This document shows positions 1 to 10,162 of a DNA stretch of 64,000 bases, piece after piece. Position 1 is the stretch's first letter. Every line of letters starts with the position of its first letter. Origin of the DNA: Stenotrophomonas maltophilia (GTDB lineage: Bacteria > Pseudomonadota > Gammaproteobacteria > Xanthomonadales > Xanthomonadaceae). A model generated the notes under the pieces. That model worked only from the letters and a program-made list of their open reading frames with translations. It searched no databases and had not been told where the DNA came from. A program made the position numbers and the translations under genes. Location of the stretch: positions 1,253,001 to 1,317,000 of the forward strand of contig NZ_CP154630.1 of assembly GCF_039555535.1 (NCBI RefSeq), given 5' to 3'.

Positions 1-2651
1 TGGTACGGGGTGAAGTTCGCTTCGTAGTAGGCCAGCGACTTCTGCACCGCCTCGATCATCCGGTCCACGTTGTAGCCGTGCGCCGGGTCGAAGTAGACCT
101 CGATCGGGATGTCCTTGTACTTCGCCTTGCGCACGTCCCAACGCGCCGACAGGTAGGCATAGAAGTTCAGCATCGGCCGGTCCATGGCATAGCTGAAGCA
201 ACGCCGGCCTTTCACCGTGGTCTCGTGCTGCAGGTAGCCCGGGGCCAGCGCGACCTGGTCAGCCGCGGTGCAGACGGTGGTGCGGAAATCGAGCCAGTCA
301 GCATCATTGGAAATGTAGGTGTTGGCGCGCGCCGCTTCGTCTTCCAGCTTGGGCATGCGCCGCGGCTCGCCGAGATCACGCTTGCGCCGCTCGTTGCGGT
401 CGGTGATCTCCGCGCCTTCGTTGTAGCCGAATGACGGCAGCACGCGGCTGTTGAAGAACGTGCCGTTGTCCACAAGGTTGCTCGGCGCCTGGCCGGCGGT
501 GATGCCATTGGGCTTCTGCACCACCCGGAAATGGACACGGCGGCTTTCGCCCGGTTGCAGGGGCTTGTCCAGCCGGTAGATGCGATACCCCAGGTCCTTG
601 TCATGGAAGGCCATCGTCTGTCCGCCAAGATCGGCGGCTACCAGCTGTTTGTCATCACCCATCGAGACATGCAGTTCCGGGATCGGCTGCGCGTGCAGGT
701 TGCGGATCGTCCAGTTCGCATCGATCACCATCGACTGCGATTCGGGGGACAGGTCCACGCGGTTGTCTACCGCCACGATGCGCGGCTGCGGCAGGTTGCG
801 GTACTTCGACAGCTCGCGCTCGTAGCGGGCCTGCAGGTCCAGCTGTTGATCCGGGGAAAGGAACTCGTTGCGGATGTTGGTGCTCCAGTACAGCCAGCCG
901 CCCACGCCGACAAAGGCCAGGGCGGCCACTGCGGCGAAGACACCGGTCGGACCCCACAGGCGACGCCGGGCCAGGGCCAGGCGCTGGCGCAGGCCCTGGC
1001 TGACACCACGCACCCAGAACGCGGAGGCCACGCACATCATCGCGAGCAGGAACAACGCCCAATAGCCCTGGAACGCCAGCTGTCCGGTGAGGAAGTGGCC
1101 GTAGCCGTTCATATCCGAATAGGGAGCGATCGGCCAGCTGCCGAAGTTGTAGATGTTCTGCGTGTAGTCGAGCATGCCCAGCACGCCCTGGCCGATCATC
1201 ACCACGATCAGCAGCGCGTAACCGACGAACTTGTTGTTGGTGAGCACCTGCAGCACCAGCGCCAGGCCCCCCATCAGGATGTAGACCACCGAATCCAGCG
1301 CCAGGCTGCGCAGGTAGAGCAGCGGCTCCAGGTGCGTATAGCCCTTGGCCAGCTGCACGCTCATCGCGGCCAGCGCGCCGGCCGCCTGGAAACAGGCGAT
1401 CACCGCCACCAGCGCGACGAACTTGGCCAGCAGCGGTACCCAGTTCGGCACCGGCATGGCGTCGGTCACTTCATTGATGCGCGCGCCGCGTTCCTTCCAG
1501 ACCAGCTCGCCGGCGAAGAACAGCACGATGATGATCAGCAGCCAGCTGAAGGCGCCCTGCAGGCCCATGATCATCTGTGAGGTGACCGGCCAGATCGAGG
1601 TGCCATACAGCGTCTGCCGGAACAGGGCGCTGGGCAGGAAGTTGGCCAGCCCCAGCACCAGCAGCACGATGAACGGGACGCTGCGCAGCACGCCGCCGGT
1701 GTCGAAACGCACCTGGCGCAGGAACTGGTGCCATGCGGTGCTGCCAGTGAACGCCGGTACCACGCGGGGTAGGGCTGCGCGGGCAGGACGAACAGTCACC
1801 GTATCGGCGGCCGCCAGCGTGAGCTTGCGTCCCCAGCGCCGGCGGCCGCTGCCGCTGCGTTCGGTGCGGAACAGCGCGAACGTGGCGGCGAACAGCACCG
1901 CGGCCACGCCCAGCCACAGGGCGCGGTTGGCCAGCAGGTAACCGGCCAGCGCCGGAATGCCGCTGTTGCGTTCGGCGGTGGACCAGTAGCGGATGGTGCG
2001 GCCCAGTGCACGCATGCCGAGCGGCTCGCTCAGTACCGCGATCCAGGTGTTGTCGATGTCGCGCAGCAGGGCGGCACTGGCGCCGTACAGCACCAGGTAG
2101 GCCACCAGGCCGATGTAGACCCACAGGATCGAGCGGGTCACCGCGGCCAGCAGTGACAGCAGCGCGGTGGTGAACAGCAGGTTGGGAATGACGATGACCG
2201 CAAAGGTCCAGGCATAGCCCTGCCAACTGATCGGGCCCACGCGTTCGGGATCGACCCAGGGCATGAACGGCGCCAGCCACAGGCCGAACGCGATCACTAC
2301 ATAGACCAGCAGTCCAGCCGCCAGTGCTGCGGCGATGCGTCCGGCAAGATAGTCGCGGCGCTTCACCGGGCTGGCGAAGATCAGTTCGGCGGTGCCGAGC
2401 TCGAAGTCACGCAGCAGCGCATTGCTGACGAACAGCGCGGTGACAAGCATGCCAAGCAGGGTGAAGATGCCCAGCATCTGCGCGATCACCGTCGGCGCGT
2501 TGCTATGCACGTTGCCGGTGCCGCCACCGATCTGCACCGCATCGCTGGAGGCCGCGGCGAAGGCGAGCAGGGCGAACAGCCCGGCCAGCAGCCACAGCAG
2601 TGGGGAACGCAGCTGCTCGCGCAGCTCGAAGCGGAAGAAGTTGAAGATCAT
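1..2651 (-). CDS. ABC-2 permease fused to M1-family aminopeptidase (C-terminus cut by window)
   Basis: The protein starts MIFNFFRFELREQLRSPLLW, and 883 residues lie inside the window before the edge truncates it. The N-terminal two thirds are hydrophobic, with many membrane spans arranged as two ABC-2 permease-like halves. After the last span (about residue 570) comes a soluble region that reads as the start of an M1 metallopeptidase domain and ends at ANFTPY. The zinc site (HExxH) would lie beyond the edge, so catalysis cannot be checked. Family members of this fused permease/aminopeptidase type run to about 1,190 residues. It sits 12 bp downstream of its ATPase gene, so the two form an exporter operon. 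The substrate is unknown. Confidence 0.85.
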   Translation of the reverse strand, partial: MIFNFFRFELREQLRSPLLWLLAGLFALLAFAAASSDAVQIGGGTGNVHSNAPTVIAQMLGIFTLLGMLVTALFVSNALLRDFELGTAELIFASPVKRRDYLAGRIAAALAAGLLVYVVIAFGLWLAPFMPWVDPERVGPISWQGYAWTFAVIVIPNLLFTTALLSLLAAVTRSILWVYIGLVAYLVLYGASAALLRDIDNTWIAVLSEPLGMRALGRTIRYWSTAERNSGIPALAGYLLANRALWLGVAAVLFAATFALFRTERSGSGRRRWGRKLTLAAADTVTVRPARAALPRVVPAFTGSTAWHQFLRQVRFDTGGVLRSVPFIVLLVLGLANFLPSALFRQTLYGTSIWPVTSQMIMGLQGAFSWLLIIIVLFFAGELVWKERGARINEVTDAMPVPNWVPLLAKFVALVAVIACFQAAGALAAMSVQLAKGYTHLEPLLYLRSLALDSVVYILMGGLALVLQVLTNNKFVGYALLIVVMIGQGVLGMLDYTQNIYNFGSWPIAPYSDMNGYGHFLTGQLAFQGYWALFLLAMMCVASAFWVRGVSQGLRQRLALARRRLWGPTGVFAAVAALAFVGVGGWLYWSTNIRNEFLSPDQQLDLQARYERELSKYRNLPQPRIVAVDNRVDLSPESQSMVIDANWTIRNLHAQPIPELHVSMGDDKQLVAADLGGQTMAFHDKDLGYRIYRLDKPLQPGESRRVHFRVVQKPNGITAGQAPSNLVDNGTFFNSRVLPSFGYNEGAEITDRNERRKRDLGEPRRMPKLEDEAARANTYISNDADWLDFRTTVCTAADQVALAPGYLQHETTVKGRRCFSYAMDRPMLNFYAYLSARWDVRKAKYKDIPIEVYFDPAHGYNVDRMIEAVQKSLAYYEANFTPY

Positions 2652-2663
2652 GGCGTGCTCCGC

Positions 2664-3566
2664 TCAGGCTGCCGCGCGGGCACGGGCCTGCAGGCGCAGG
2701 CGCTGGAAGTACACGTCCTCGAGATCGGGGGCCACGGCTGCGAAACCGTCGCCGGGGTCATTGGCGCTGTGTACGTGAATCACCGGGCGACCACCGACCA
2801 GGCGGGTGGACAGCACCACGTAGCGTGCCTCGTGGTCGGCCAGTTCCGAAGGATCGACCTGCTTGCGCCAGACCTGCTGCTGCAGCGCGTCGATGGCATC
2901 GGCCGGGCGCCCGGTCAGCAGCACCTGGCCCTTGTTCATGATCGCCATCGTCGGGCAGAGGTCGGTCACGTCCTCGACGATGTGGGTGGACAGGATCACC
3001 GCCACGTTCTCGCCGATGGCCGCCAACAGGTTGAGGAAGCGGTTGCGTTCCTCGGGATCGAGGCCGGCGGTGGGTTCGTCGACGATCACCAGCCGCGGGT
3101 CGCCGAGCAGTGCCTGGGCGATGCCGAAACGCTGACGCATGCCGCCGGAGTACGTGCCGAGCTTACGCTTGCGCGCGTCCCACAGATTCACCTGCTGCAG
3201 CAGACCATCGACCACTTCGCGGCGCTGGGCGCGCTGGGTCAGGCCCTTGAGCACCGCGAAATGCTCCAGCAGGTCCAGCGCACTGACCTTCGGGTACACG
3301 CCGAAATCCTGCGGCAGGTAGCCCAGCCGGCGGCGCACGGCGTCTTTGTCGCGCAGTACGTCGATCGGAGTTTCGCCGGGGATGCTGAGCACGGCCGAGC
3401 CGCTGTCGGCTTCCTGCAGGGTGGACAGGGTGCGCATCAACGAGGATTTGCCCGCGCCGTTCGGCCCGAGCAGGCCGAACATCCCGCGCGGGATGTCCAG
3501 GCTGACATTGTTGAGAGCATGCACGCCGTTGGCGTACGTCTTGGACAGCGAATCGATCTTCAGCAT
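2664..3566 (-). CDS. ABC transporter ATP-binding protein
   Basis: This is a 300-residue cytoplasmic ATPase that powers the adjacent permease. All nucleotide-binding motifs are intact: Walker A GPNGAGKSS (residues 34-42), Q-loop YLPQDFG (83-89), signature SGGMRQR (140-146), Walker B LVIVDEP (159-165) and the H-loop histidine at 195. The ATG chosen gives MLKIDSLSKTY and has AAGGTG about ten bases upstream. An in-frame ATG 63 bases upstream would add an Arg-rich extension unlike the family. It is the first gene of the two-gene unit with the permease-aminopeptidase fusion. Confidence 0.92.
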   Translation of the reverse strand: MLKIDSLSKTYANGVHALNNVSLDIPRGMFGLLGPNGAGKSSLMRTLSTLQEADSGSAVLSIPGETPIDVLRDKDAVRRRLGYLPQDFGVYPKVSALDLLEHFAVLKGLTQRAQRREVVDGLLQQVNLWDARKRKLGTYSGGMRQRFGIAQALLGDPRLVIVDEPTAGLDPEERNRFLNLLAAIGENVAVILSTHIVEDVTDLCPTMAIMNKGQVLLTGRPADAIDALQQQVWRKQVDPSELADHEARYVVLSTRLVGGRPVIHVHSANDPGDGFAAVAPDLEDVYFQRLRLQARARAAA

Positions 3567-3697
3567 GCGACGTACACCTTTCCGTGGGCGATGTCTGCGC
3601 GTTATCCGCGCATCGGCTTCCGTGCGCATCCGCCGTTGGTCATGGGGGGAGAATTCCGCCGTCGCACGTTGAGGCGTGGCGGGAGGTCTGGTGGCGC

Positions 3698-4729
3698 TTA
3701 CCGGCGCAGCGACGATTCCCGCACCACCAGCTTCACCGGGATGCTCTGGCTGTCCACCGGCTGCCGGCCGATCAGCGCCAGCAGGCGTTCCACCAGCAGC
3801 TGCCCGGCCTGCTTGGTGTCCTGCTGCACCGTGGTCAGCGCCGGGGATACCGAGGCGGCCAGCGGGATGTCGTCGAAACCGGTCACTGCCACGTCCTGCG
3901 GCACCCGCAGCCCGGCCTCGCGCAGGGCACGCATTGCGCCGATGGCGATCAGGTCGCTGGCCGCGCAGATCGCATCGATCGGCTCGCCGCGTGCCAGCAG
4001 CGCCTGGCAGGCCTCCTGGCCGGAGGCCTCGGTGGTGATCGCATCGTGCTGCAGCGCCGGTTCGGCGGCCAGGCCGTGTTCCTGCAACGCCGCCACATGG
4101 CCGCGGTAACGCTCCTGGAATTCCGGGTAGTGGCTGGATGCGTGGCCAAGGAAGGCGATGCGGCGGCAGCCCTGCTGCAGCAGGTGGGTGGTGATGTCGT
4201 GCCCGCCCTGGAAGTTGTCGCTGCCGATCGACACGCCGGGCTGGCCGGGCAGGGCGGCGCCCCAGCGCACGAAATGCGTGCCCTGTTCGACCAGCCGCTG
4301 CAGGCGGTCGCGCGACTCGTGGTAGTCGCCATAGCCGAGCAGGATGATGCCGTCGGCCTTGTTGCTGTCCTCGTAATCGGCCTGCCAGTCGGTGGACAGC
4401 TGCTGGAACGAGACCAGCAGGTCCTGCCCGTGCAGGGCGCAGGCGCGGGTGATCGAGCCGAGCATCGAATGGAAGAACGGGTTGATCAGTGAATCGTCGT
4501 TGGTTGGGTCTTCGAAGAACAGCAGGGCCAGGGTGCCGGCGTTGCGCAGGCGCAGGCTGGAAGCGTTCTTGTCGACCTTGTAGTTCAGCTCGCGGGCGAT
4601 GCGCAGGATGCGCTCGCGGGTCTCGGCGTTGACCATCGGGCTGCCGCGCAGGGCCCGCGACACGGTCGGCTGGGAGACCCCGGCCAGGTGGGCGATGTCC
4701 AGGGAGGTGGCTTTGCCTTTGATGGTCAT
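3698..4729 (-). CDS. LacI-family transcriptional regulator
   Basis: This 343-residue repressor-type protein has an N-terminal LacI helix-turn-helix (SLDIAHLAGVSQPTVSRAL) followed by a periplasmic-binding-protein-like sugar sensor domain. The C-terminal core contains the usual DVAVTGFDDIPLA segment. The start MTIKGKATS was preferred over an ATG 108 bases upstream because it places the HTH at the family's normal position. It lies downstream of and co-directional with the ABC genes but is separated from them, and no sugar genes are adjacent, so the effector and targets are unknown. A second LacI protein in this window belongs to a different branch and has a clear local regulon. Confidence 0.88.
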   Translation of the reverse strand: MTIKGKATSLDIAHLAGVSQPTVSRALRGSPMVNAETRERILRIARELNYKVDKNASSLRLRNAGTLALLFFEDPTNDDSLINPFFHSMLGSITRACALHGQDLLVSFQQLSTDWQADYEDSNKADGIILLGYGDYHESRDRLQRLVEQGTHFVRWGAALPGQPGVSIGSDNFQGGHDITTHLLQQGCRRIAFLGHASSHYPEFQERYRGHVAALQEHGLAAEPALQHDAITTEASGQEACQALLARGEPIDAICAASDLIAIGAMRALREAGLRVPQDVAVTGFDDIPLAASVSPALTTVQQDTKQAGQLLVERLLALIGRQPVDSQSIPVKLVVRESSLRR

Positions 4730-5022
4730 GTGCGAACGGCAGGGGGCAGGTGGAAGGTGCCCGGGCATGATGCCATGGGCAGACGCGAATGCCCTTGCAG
4801 GCGTCCGTCGGGGCGGCGCTAAGTCATTGCCGTACAAGGAAATCAGTCTGAGCCCTGGCTGCGGTCAGGGACTTCTGACCGGGCGGATGGCGGCGGCAAT
4901 GCTAAGATGCATCGTTCTCGCATTCCCCCAAATTTCAACAGGGGCGGCCCAGCGTACTGCACCCCTGCCCGGGGCTGTGCTATCACTGGCGGTCTGCCCT
5001 TGGACAACGGACGAAGGTACCT

Positions 5023-5610
5023 ATGGCGCGCGGCATCAACAAAGTCATCCTGGTCGGCAATCTCGGCAACGACCCGGACGTGAAGTACACCCAGGGCGGC
5101 ATGGCGATCACCCGCATCAGCCTGGCCACCACCAGCGTCCGCAAGGACAAGGATGGCAATCAGCAGGAACGTACCGAATGGCACCGCGTGGTGTTCTTCG
5201 GCAAGCTCGGCGAGATCGCCGGCGAGTACCTGCGCAAGGGCAGCTCGGTCTACGTCGAAGGCAGCCTGCGCTACGACAAGTACACCGGCCAGGACGGCGT
5301 GGAGAAGTACTCCACCGATATCATCGCCGATGAAATGCAGATGCTGGGCGGCCGCGGTGAAGGCGGCGGTGGTGGCGGTGGCGGCAACTACGGCGGCGAT
5401 CGCCCGCAGCGCCAGCAGGCCCCGCGCCAGGAGTACGGCGGCGGTGGCGGCGGCCAGCGTGGCGGCCAGGGCGGTGGTTATGGCAACCAGGGCGGCAACC
5501 AGGGCGGCAACCAGGGCGGTGGCTACGGCAACCAGGGTGGCAACCAGCGCCCGCAGCCGCAGCAGGCGCCGCCGATGGACGACTTCGCTGACGACGATAT
5601 TCCGTTCTAA
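5023..5610 (+). CDS. ssb: Single-stranded DNA-binding protein
   Basis: SSB coats single-stranded DNA in replication, recombination and repair. The N-terminal OB-fold ([20 protein letters not shown] onward, to about residue 112) is standard. It is followed by a long Gly/Gln/Asn-rich linker with repeated NQGG units (about 118-180) and the conserved acidic tip [10 protein letters not shown] that recruits partner proteins. At 195 residues it is slightly longer than enterobacterial SSB because of the linker. It is monocistronic, with about 290 bp of upstream DNA and a strong terminator directly after the stop. Confidence 0.97.
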   Translation: MARGINKVILVGNLGNDPDVKYTQGGMAITRISLATTSVRKDKDGNQQERTEWHRVVFFGKLGEIAGEYLRKGSSVYVEGSLRYDKYTGQDGVEKYSTDIIADEMQMLGGRGEGGGGGGGGNYGGDRPQRQQAPRQEYGGGGGGQRGGQGGGYGNQGGNQGGNQGGGYGNQGGNQRPQPQQAPPMDDFADDDIPF

Positions 5611-5626
5611 GGAACACGCGAGTCAC

Positions 5627-5660
5627 AAAAAAAGCCCTGGCATCTGCCGGGGCTTTTTTT
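5627..5660 (+). terminator. Rho-independent terminator of ssb
   Basis: A GCCCTGG...CCGGGGC stem is flanked by seven A residues on the left and seven T residues on the right, 16 bases after the ssb stop. The A-tract makes it potentially bidirectional. Confidence 0.93.
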
Positions 5661-5703
5661 ATTGAGCTTCGTGCCGCTAACGTAAACTGATGGAGGGCAA
5701 GCA

Positions 5704-6489
5704 ATGACAGAATGGATCCAGCACCAGTTTGCAGTGCTCAAGGCGTTGCCCATGTGGATCAGTTTCACCGGGTGCGCGCTGATAGCGGCAGGGGGGAGTC
5801 TCGCAGCGTATGCGGTGGCCGAACGCCTGTGCAATGCCCGAACCTATGCAATCACGCCGACTCGAGCGATGGAGCTGCTCTTCGCTGGCGTCTTGATCTC
5901 GTTGTTCTCGCCGATTGCGATGCGGATCGTCAACGGTGCGATCTACTCGTATCAGTTTGATGTCGCGTTGCTGTTCTACTTCGGGCCACTGATCCCCCTG
6001 GGCGTATGGCTTGTGGGTGTAATCATTGTGGGACGGGTCATGGTAGCCTCGAAACCAGAGCTTGAGGGGGGCGAAGCTCGCGATCAGTACAGATACAACC
6101 TTGAAGAGATCGGCCGATCGCGATATGGCCTGCACATCACGCCTCGACATCACAAACGCTGCTGCCGAATTTTTCGCATGCAAGTGTTCTGGCGCAAACC
6201 CTCAATTTCGAACGTGGGTGTGATGGCGAGGAGCACGTTGAAGACCTGCCTAATCAGTGAGCTGCAGTCGGGGGACACGGTTGAGATCGTTACACCCAAT
6301 CAAAAGCTGGCCAAGTTGGTTGAATGGATGGCGGCGACCGGCATGCCAGCCGGCTACACCATTGCATCCATAGAGCGCCGGCTCGGGCGCGTGACAATGA
6401 TGCTGGGTTATCTCAGCGGTTGCGGTTGGTCGTGGAGAACTGCGCTGAAGAACCCTTTGGTCAGAGGTTTCGAGATCACGAGGTCATGA
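5704..6489 (+). CDS. Orphan hypothetical membrane protein
   Basis: I do not recognise this 261-residue protein. It has about three membrane segments in its first half (roughly residues 15-37, 55-75 and 88-112). A basic, soluble C-terminal half follows, rich in His/Arg/Cys around residues 145-160 (RHHKRCCRIF). Base composition is visibly less GC-rich than the flanking genes, and no partner gene is adjacent, which suggests acquired DNA. GGAGGG lies about eight bases before the ATG, which supports translation. The N-terminal half could be a membrane sensor or immunity-like anchor, but nothing in the sequence establishes this. Confidence 0.6.
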   Translation: MTEWIQHQFAVLKALPMWISFTGCALIAAGGSLAAYAVAERLCNARTYAITPTRAMELLFAGVLISLFSPIAMRIVNGAIYSYQFDVALLFYFGPLIPLGVWLVGVIIVGRVMVASKPELEGGEARDQYRYNLEEIGRSRYGLHITPRHHKRCCRIFRMQVFWRKPSISNVGVMARSTLKTCLISELQSGDTVEIVTPNQKLAKLVEWMAATGMPAGYTIASIERRLGRVTMMLGYLSGCGWSWRTALKNPLVRGFEITRS

Positions 6490-6794
6490 ACGTTGGAACT
6501 GCACCAGCACATGTTGATGCAGTTGGTGATGCCTCTTGCCTGACACGGTATCGGGAAGCAGAAATGGGTGGAGGGACTGGCCAGAATGAGACTGATTGAG
6601 TTGAAATTTTCCACGGTCTACGCGTCGACAAGGAAGTGGGGGATCTACGGATTCCGTTTGGTCTGTTGAAGAAGGAACGGTCGACGTGCTCTTTAAGTGA
6701 ATGATTCAGTGTTTTTACCGCTCGACGGGTTTGGAGCTGAGTCATCAAATGTGCACAACCGTTCTGATCGAAAGCTCGTTCGCAGCAGAAAAGT
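6490..6794. other. Gene-poor, lower-GC intergenic stretch
   Basis: I see no convincing gene here. The short open frames lack ribosome-binding sites and family resemblance. The composition is AT-richer than the surroundings and continues that of the upstream orphan gene, so this may be decayed acquired DNA. Confidence 0.5.
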
Positions 6795-6824
6795 AAGCCC
6801 CGCTCATGCGGGGCTTTTCTTTTT
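6795..6824 (+). terminator. Rho-independent terminator
   Basis: The stem AAGCCCC/GGGGCTT with loop GCTCATGC is followed by TTCTTTTT. It could close a transcript from the orphan gene about 300 bp upstream. It also insulates the sugar regulon downstream. Confidence 0.85.
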
Positions 6825-6906
6825 GCGCGATGTCGACTGCGTTGTGCTTCGCAGCATCAGTTTTCGTGCACCGCGACTTGCAAACAGGCAAATTCCTCCC
6901 CTATGG

Positions 6907-6920
6907 TGCAATCGATTGCA
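6907..6920. promoter_or_regulatory. LacI-type operator, left copy
   Basis: A perfect 14-bp palindrome, TGCAATCGATTGCA, with the central CG typical of LacI-family operators. It lies 49 bp before the first gene of the rightward sugar-oxidation operon. The identical sequence recurs next to the LacI gene 8.7 kb away. Confidence 0.82.
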
Positions 6921-6968
6921 TCGCTGTGAATTGTTGCGTTTGATACCGGTTGGGAGGCCGGAAGGTGG

Positions 6969-7874
<906 letters not shown>

Positions 7875-7901
7875 AACGATATCCACCCAGGTAAGAAACC
7901 C

Positions 7902-9587
7902 ATGGCAGATAATCACTACGACGCCATTGTTGTTGGCTCGGGAATCAGTGGCGGTTGGGCGGCGAAGGAGCTGACCGAGAAGGGCCTGAAGGTCCTGATG
8001 CTGGAACGCGGACGCAACATCGAGCACGTCAAGGATTACGTCAACGCGATGAAGGAGGCGTGGGATTTCCCGCACCGCAACCGGCCAACGCAGGCGATGA
8101 AGGCCGCGTTCCCGGTGCTGATGCGCGACTACGGACTGGCCGAGAACCTGGATGGAATGTGGGCCAACGAACAGGACTCGCCCTACATCGAGACCAAGCG
8201 CTTCGACTGGTTCCGCGGCTACCACGTCGGCGGTCGCTCGCTGCTGTGGGGGCGGCAGAGTTATCGCTTCTCCGATCTGGATTTCGAGGCGAACCTCAAG
8301 GACGGTATCGCCGCTGACTGGCCGATCCGATACGCCGATATCGCGCCCTGGTATGACCATGTGGAAAAGTTCGCCGGCATCGCCGGTACGCGCGAGGGAC
8401 TTGATGTGCTGCCGGACGGCGAGTTCCTGCCGCCGATCCCGTTGAACATCGTCGAGAAGGATGTGGCCGCACGTATCAAGAAGGCGTTCGGCGGAACGCG
8501 GCACATGATCCACTCGCGCACCGCCAACATCACCAAGCCGATGCCCGAGCAGGGCCGCGTCAACTGCCAGTACCGCAACAAGTGCATCCTTGGCTGTCCC
8601 TTCGGTGCCTATTTCTCGACCCAGGCGGCGACACTGCCGGCGGCGATGAAGACCGGCAACCTGACGCTGCGTCCGTTCTCGATCGTCAAGGAAGTGCTGT
8701 ACGACAAGGATCGCAAGCGTGCGCGCGGCGTGGAGGTCATCGACGCCGAAACCGGCCAGACCTACCAGTACACGGCCAAGGTTATTTTCCTCAATGCGTC
8801 GTCGTTCAACTCGACGTGGCTGCTGATGAACTCGGCAACCGATATCTGGGACGGAGGGCTGGGTTCCTCGTCCGGCGAGCTCGGGCACAACGTGATGGAC
8901 CACCACTTCGGTGCGGGTGCTTCGGGCCGGGTCGAGGGCTATGAGGACAAGTACTACTTCGGCCGCCGCCCCTGCGGTTTCTATATTCCGCGGTTCCGCA
9001 ACGTCGCTGCCGACAAGCGCGCCTACCTGCGCGGGTTCGGCTACCAGGGCGGTGCCAGCCGTACTGGCTGGTCGCGCGAGATCGCCGAACTGAACATCGG
9101 CGCCGACCTGAAGGAAGCGCTGACCGTGCCCGGTGACTGGCGCATCGGCATGACCGGTTTCGGTGAGATGCTGCCGCACCACGACAATACGATCCGCCTG
9201 GACCGCGAGCGCAAGGACAAGTGGGGGTTGCCGGTGCTGGCGATGGACGTTGCGATGCGTGCCAACGAACTGGCCATGCGCAAGGACATGGCCGCAGATG
9301 CTGCCGAGATGCTGGAAGCGGCCGGCGTCAAGGACGTGAAGATGCACGACAACGATTACGCCCCGGGCAAGGGCATCCATGAAATGGGAACGGCGCGGAT
9401 GGGACGTGACCGCAGGAGCTCCGTATTGAACGCACACAACCAGGTCTGGGATGCGCCCAACGTCTATGTGACCGACGGCGCCTGCATGACCTCCAGCGCC
9501 TGCGTGAATCCGTCGCTGACCTACATGGCGCTGACCGCGCGGGCCGCCGATCATGCCGTGCGCGAACTGAAAGCGGGGAACCTGTGA
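7902..9587 (+). CDS. GMC-family FAD sugar dehydrogenase, large subunit (glucoside 3-dehydrogenase-like)
   Basis: This 561-residue flavoprotein has an N-terminal dinucleotide-binding motif (VVGSGISGGWAAKE). A cysteine cluster at residues 222, 228 and 232 (CQYRNKCILGC) follows, as in FAD sugar dehydrogenases that use a gamma subunit. The C-terminal GMC box HEMGTARMG supplies the likely catalytic His492, paired with Asn536 in VNPSLTY. The protein has no signal peptide. The next gene encodes a small subunit with a Tat signal, so the complex is probably exported piggyback. Its context suggests oxidation of glycosides or sugars to 3-keto derivatives, with electrons passed to cytochrome c. It could instead be a glucose or gluconate dehydrogenase. 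Confidence 0.9.
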   Translation: MADNHYDAIVVGSGISGGWAAKELTEKGLKVLMLERGRNIEHVKDYVNAMKEAWDFPHRNRPTQAMKAAFPVLMRDYGLAENLDGMWANEQDSPYIETKRFDWFRGYHVGGRSLLWGRQSYRFSDLDFEANLKDGIAADWPIRYADIAPWYDHVEKFAGIAGTREGLDVLPDGEFLPPIPLNIVEKDVAARIKKAFGGTRHMIHSRTANITKPMPEQGRVNCQYRNKCILGCPFGAYFSTQAATLPAAMKTGNLTLRPFSIVKEVLYDKDRKRARGVEVIDAETGQTYQYTAKVIFLNASSFNSTWLLMNSATDIWDGGLGSSSGELGHNVMDHHFGAGASGRVEGYEDKYYFGRRPCGFYIPRFRNVAADKRAYLRGFGYQGGASRTGWSREIAELNIGADLKEALTVPGDWRIGMTGFGEMLPHHDNTIRLDRERKDKWGLPVLAMDVAMRANELAMRKDMAADAAEMLEAAGVKDVKMHDNDYAPGKGIHEMGTARMGRDRRSSVLNAHNQVWDAPNVYVTDGACMTSSACVNPSLTYMALTARAADHAVRELKAGNL

Positions 9588-10162
9588 TGGATCGTCGCGA
9601 ACTGTTGAAGATGATCGTGGCCGCCACCGGTGCGGCGATGGTCGGGTTGCCGGCGCTGGTGCATGGCAAAGCGCCAGCGGCGGGCGCGATGGCCGCGTTC
9701 TCCGATGCCGAAATCGGCACGCTGGACGAGATCGCCGAGACCATCCTGCCGCGGACCAGGACACCCGGGGCGAAGGACGCGGGCGCCGGTGCGTTCATGG
9801 CGACGTTCGTCAGCGACTGCTACACCGCCCGGCAGCAGGCGACGTTCCGCGCCGGCCTGGCCGATATCGACAGACGCGCCGGCGGCCGCTTCGTATCGCT
9901 CACACCGGAAGCCCGCACCGGGTTGCTGCGAACGTTGGACGCCGAAGCCAAGGCACGCAACGCTGACGTGACCGAGACCGGCACTCCCGAGGAAGGCGAG
10001 GCCATGCCGCATTACTTCACGATGATCAAGCAGCTGGCCATCTTCGGCTTCTTCACCTCCAAGGTCGGCGCGACCGGGGTGCTGCAGTACGTCGCCGTGC
10101 CGGGTCGCTACGAAGGCGACCTGGCCTATGTCCCAGGTACGCCTGCGTGGGGTACCAGCTGA
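9587..10162 (+). CDS. Gluconate 2-dehydrogenase subunit 3-like small subunit (Tat signal)
   Basis: This is a 191-residue gamma subunit of FAD sugar dehydrogenases. The ATG overlaps the stop of the large-subunit gene by one base (TGATG), implying coupled translation. A GTG three bases earlier is possible but less likely. The twin-arginine motif DRRELLKM is followed by a hydrophobic segment, and the family core (FSDAEIGTLDEIAETILPRT) begins near residue 39. The partner large subunit lacks a signal, so this subunit is expected to carry the pair through the Tat system. Confidence 0.88.
   Translation: MDRRELLKMIVAATGAAMVGLPALVHGKAPAAGAMAAFSDAEIGTLDEIAETILPRTRTPGAKDAGAGAFMATFVSDCYTARQQATFRAGLADIDRRAGGRFVSLTPEARTGLLRTLDAEAKARNADVTETGTPEEGEAMPHYFTMIKQLAIFGFFTSKVGATGVLQYVAVPGRYEGDLAYVPGTPAWGTS

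Noticed and set aside
4843..5184. 113-codon leftward frame over the ssb promoter and start
   Set aside because: It overlaps the ssb start on the opposite strand, has no family resemblance or ribosome site, and reads like antisense of GC-rich coding DNA.
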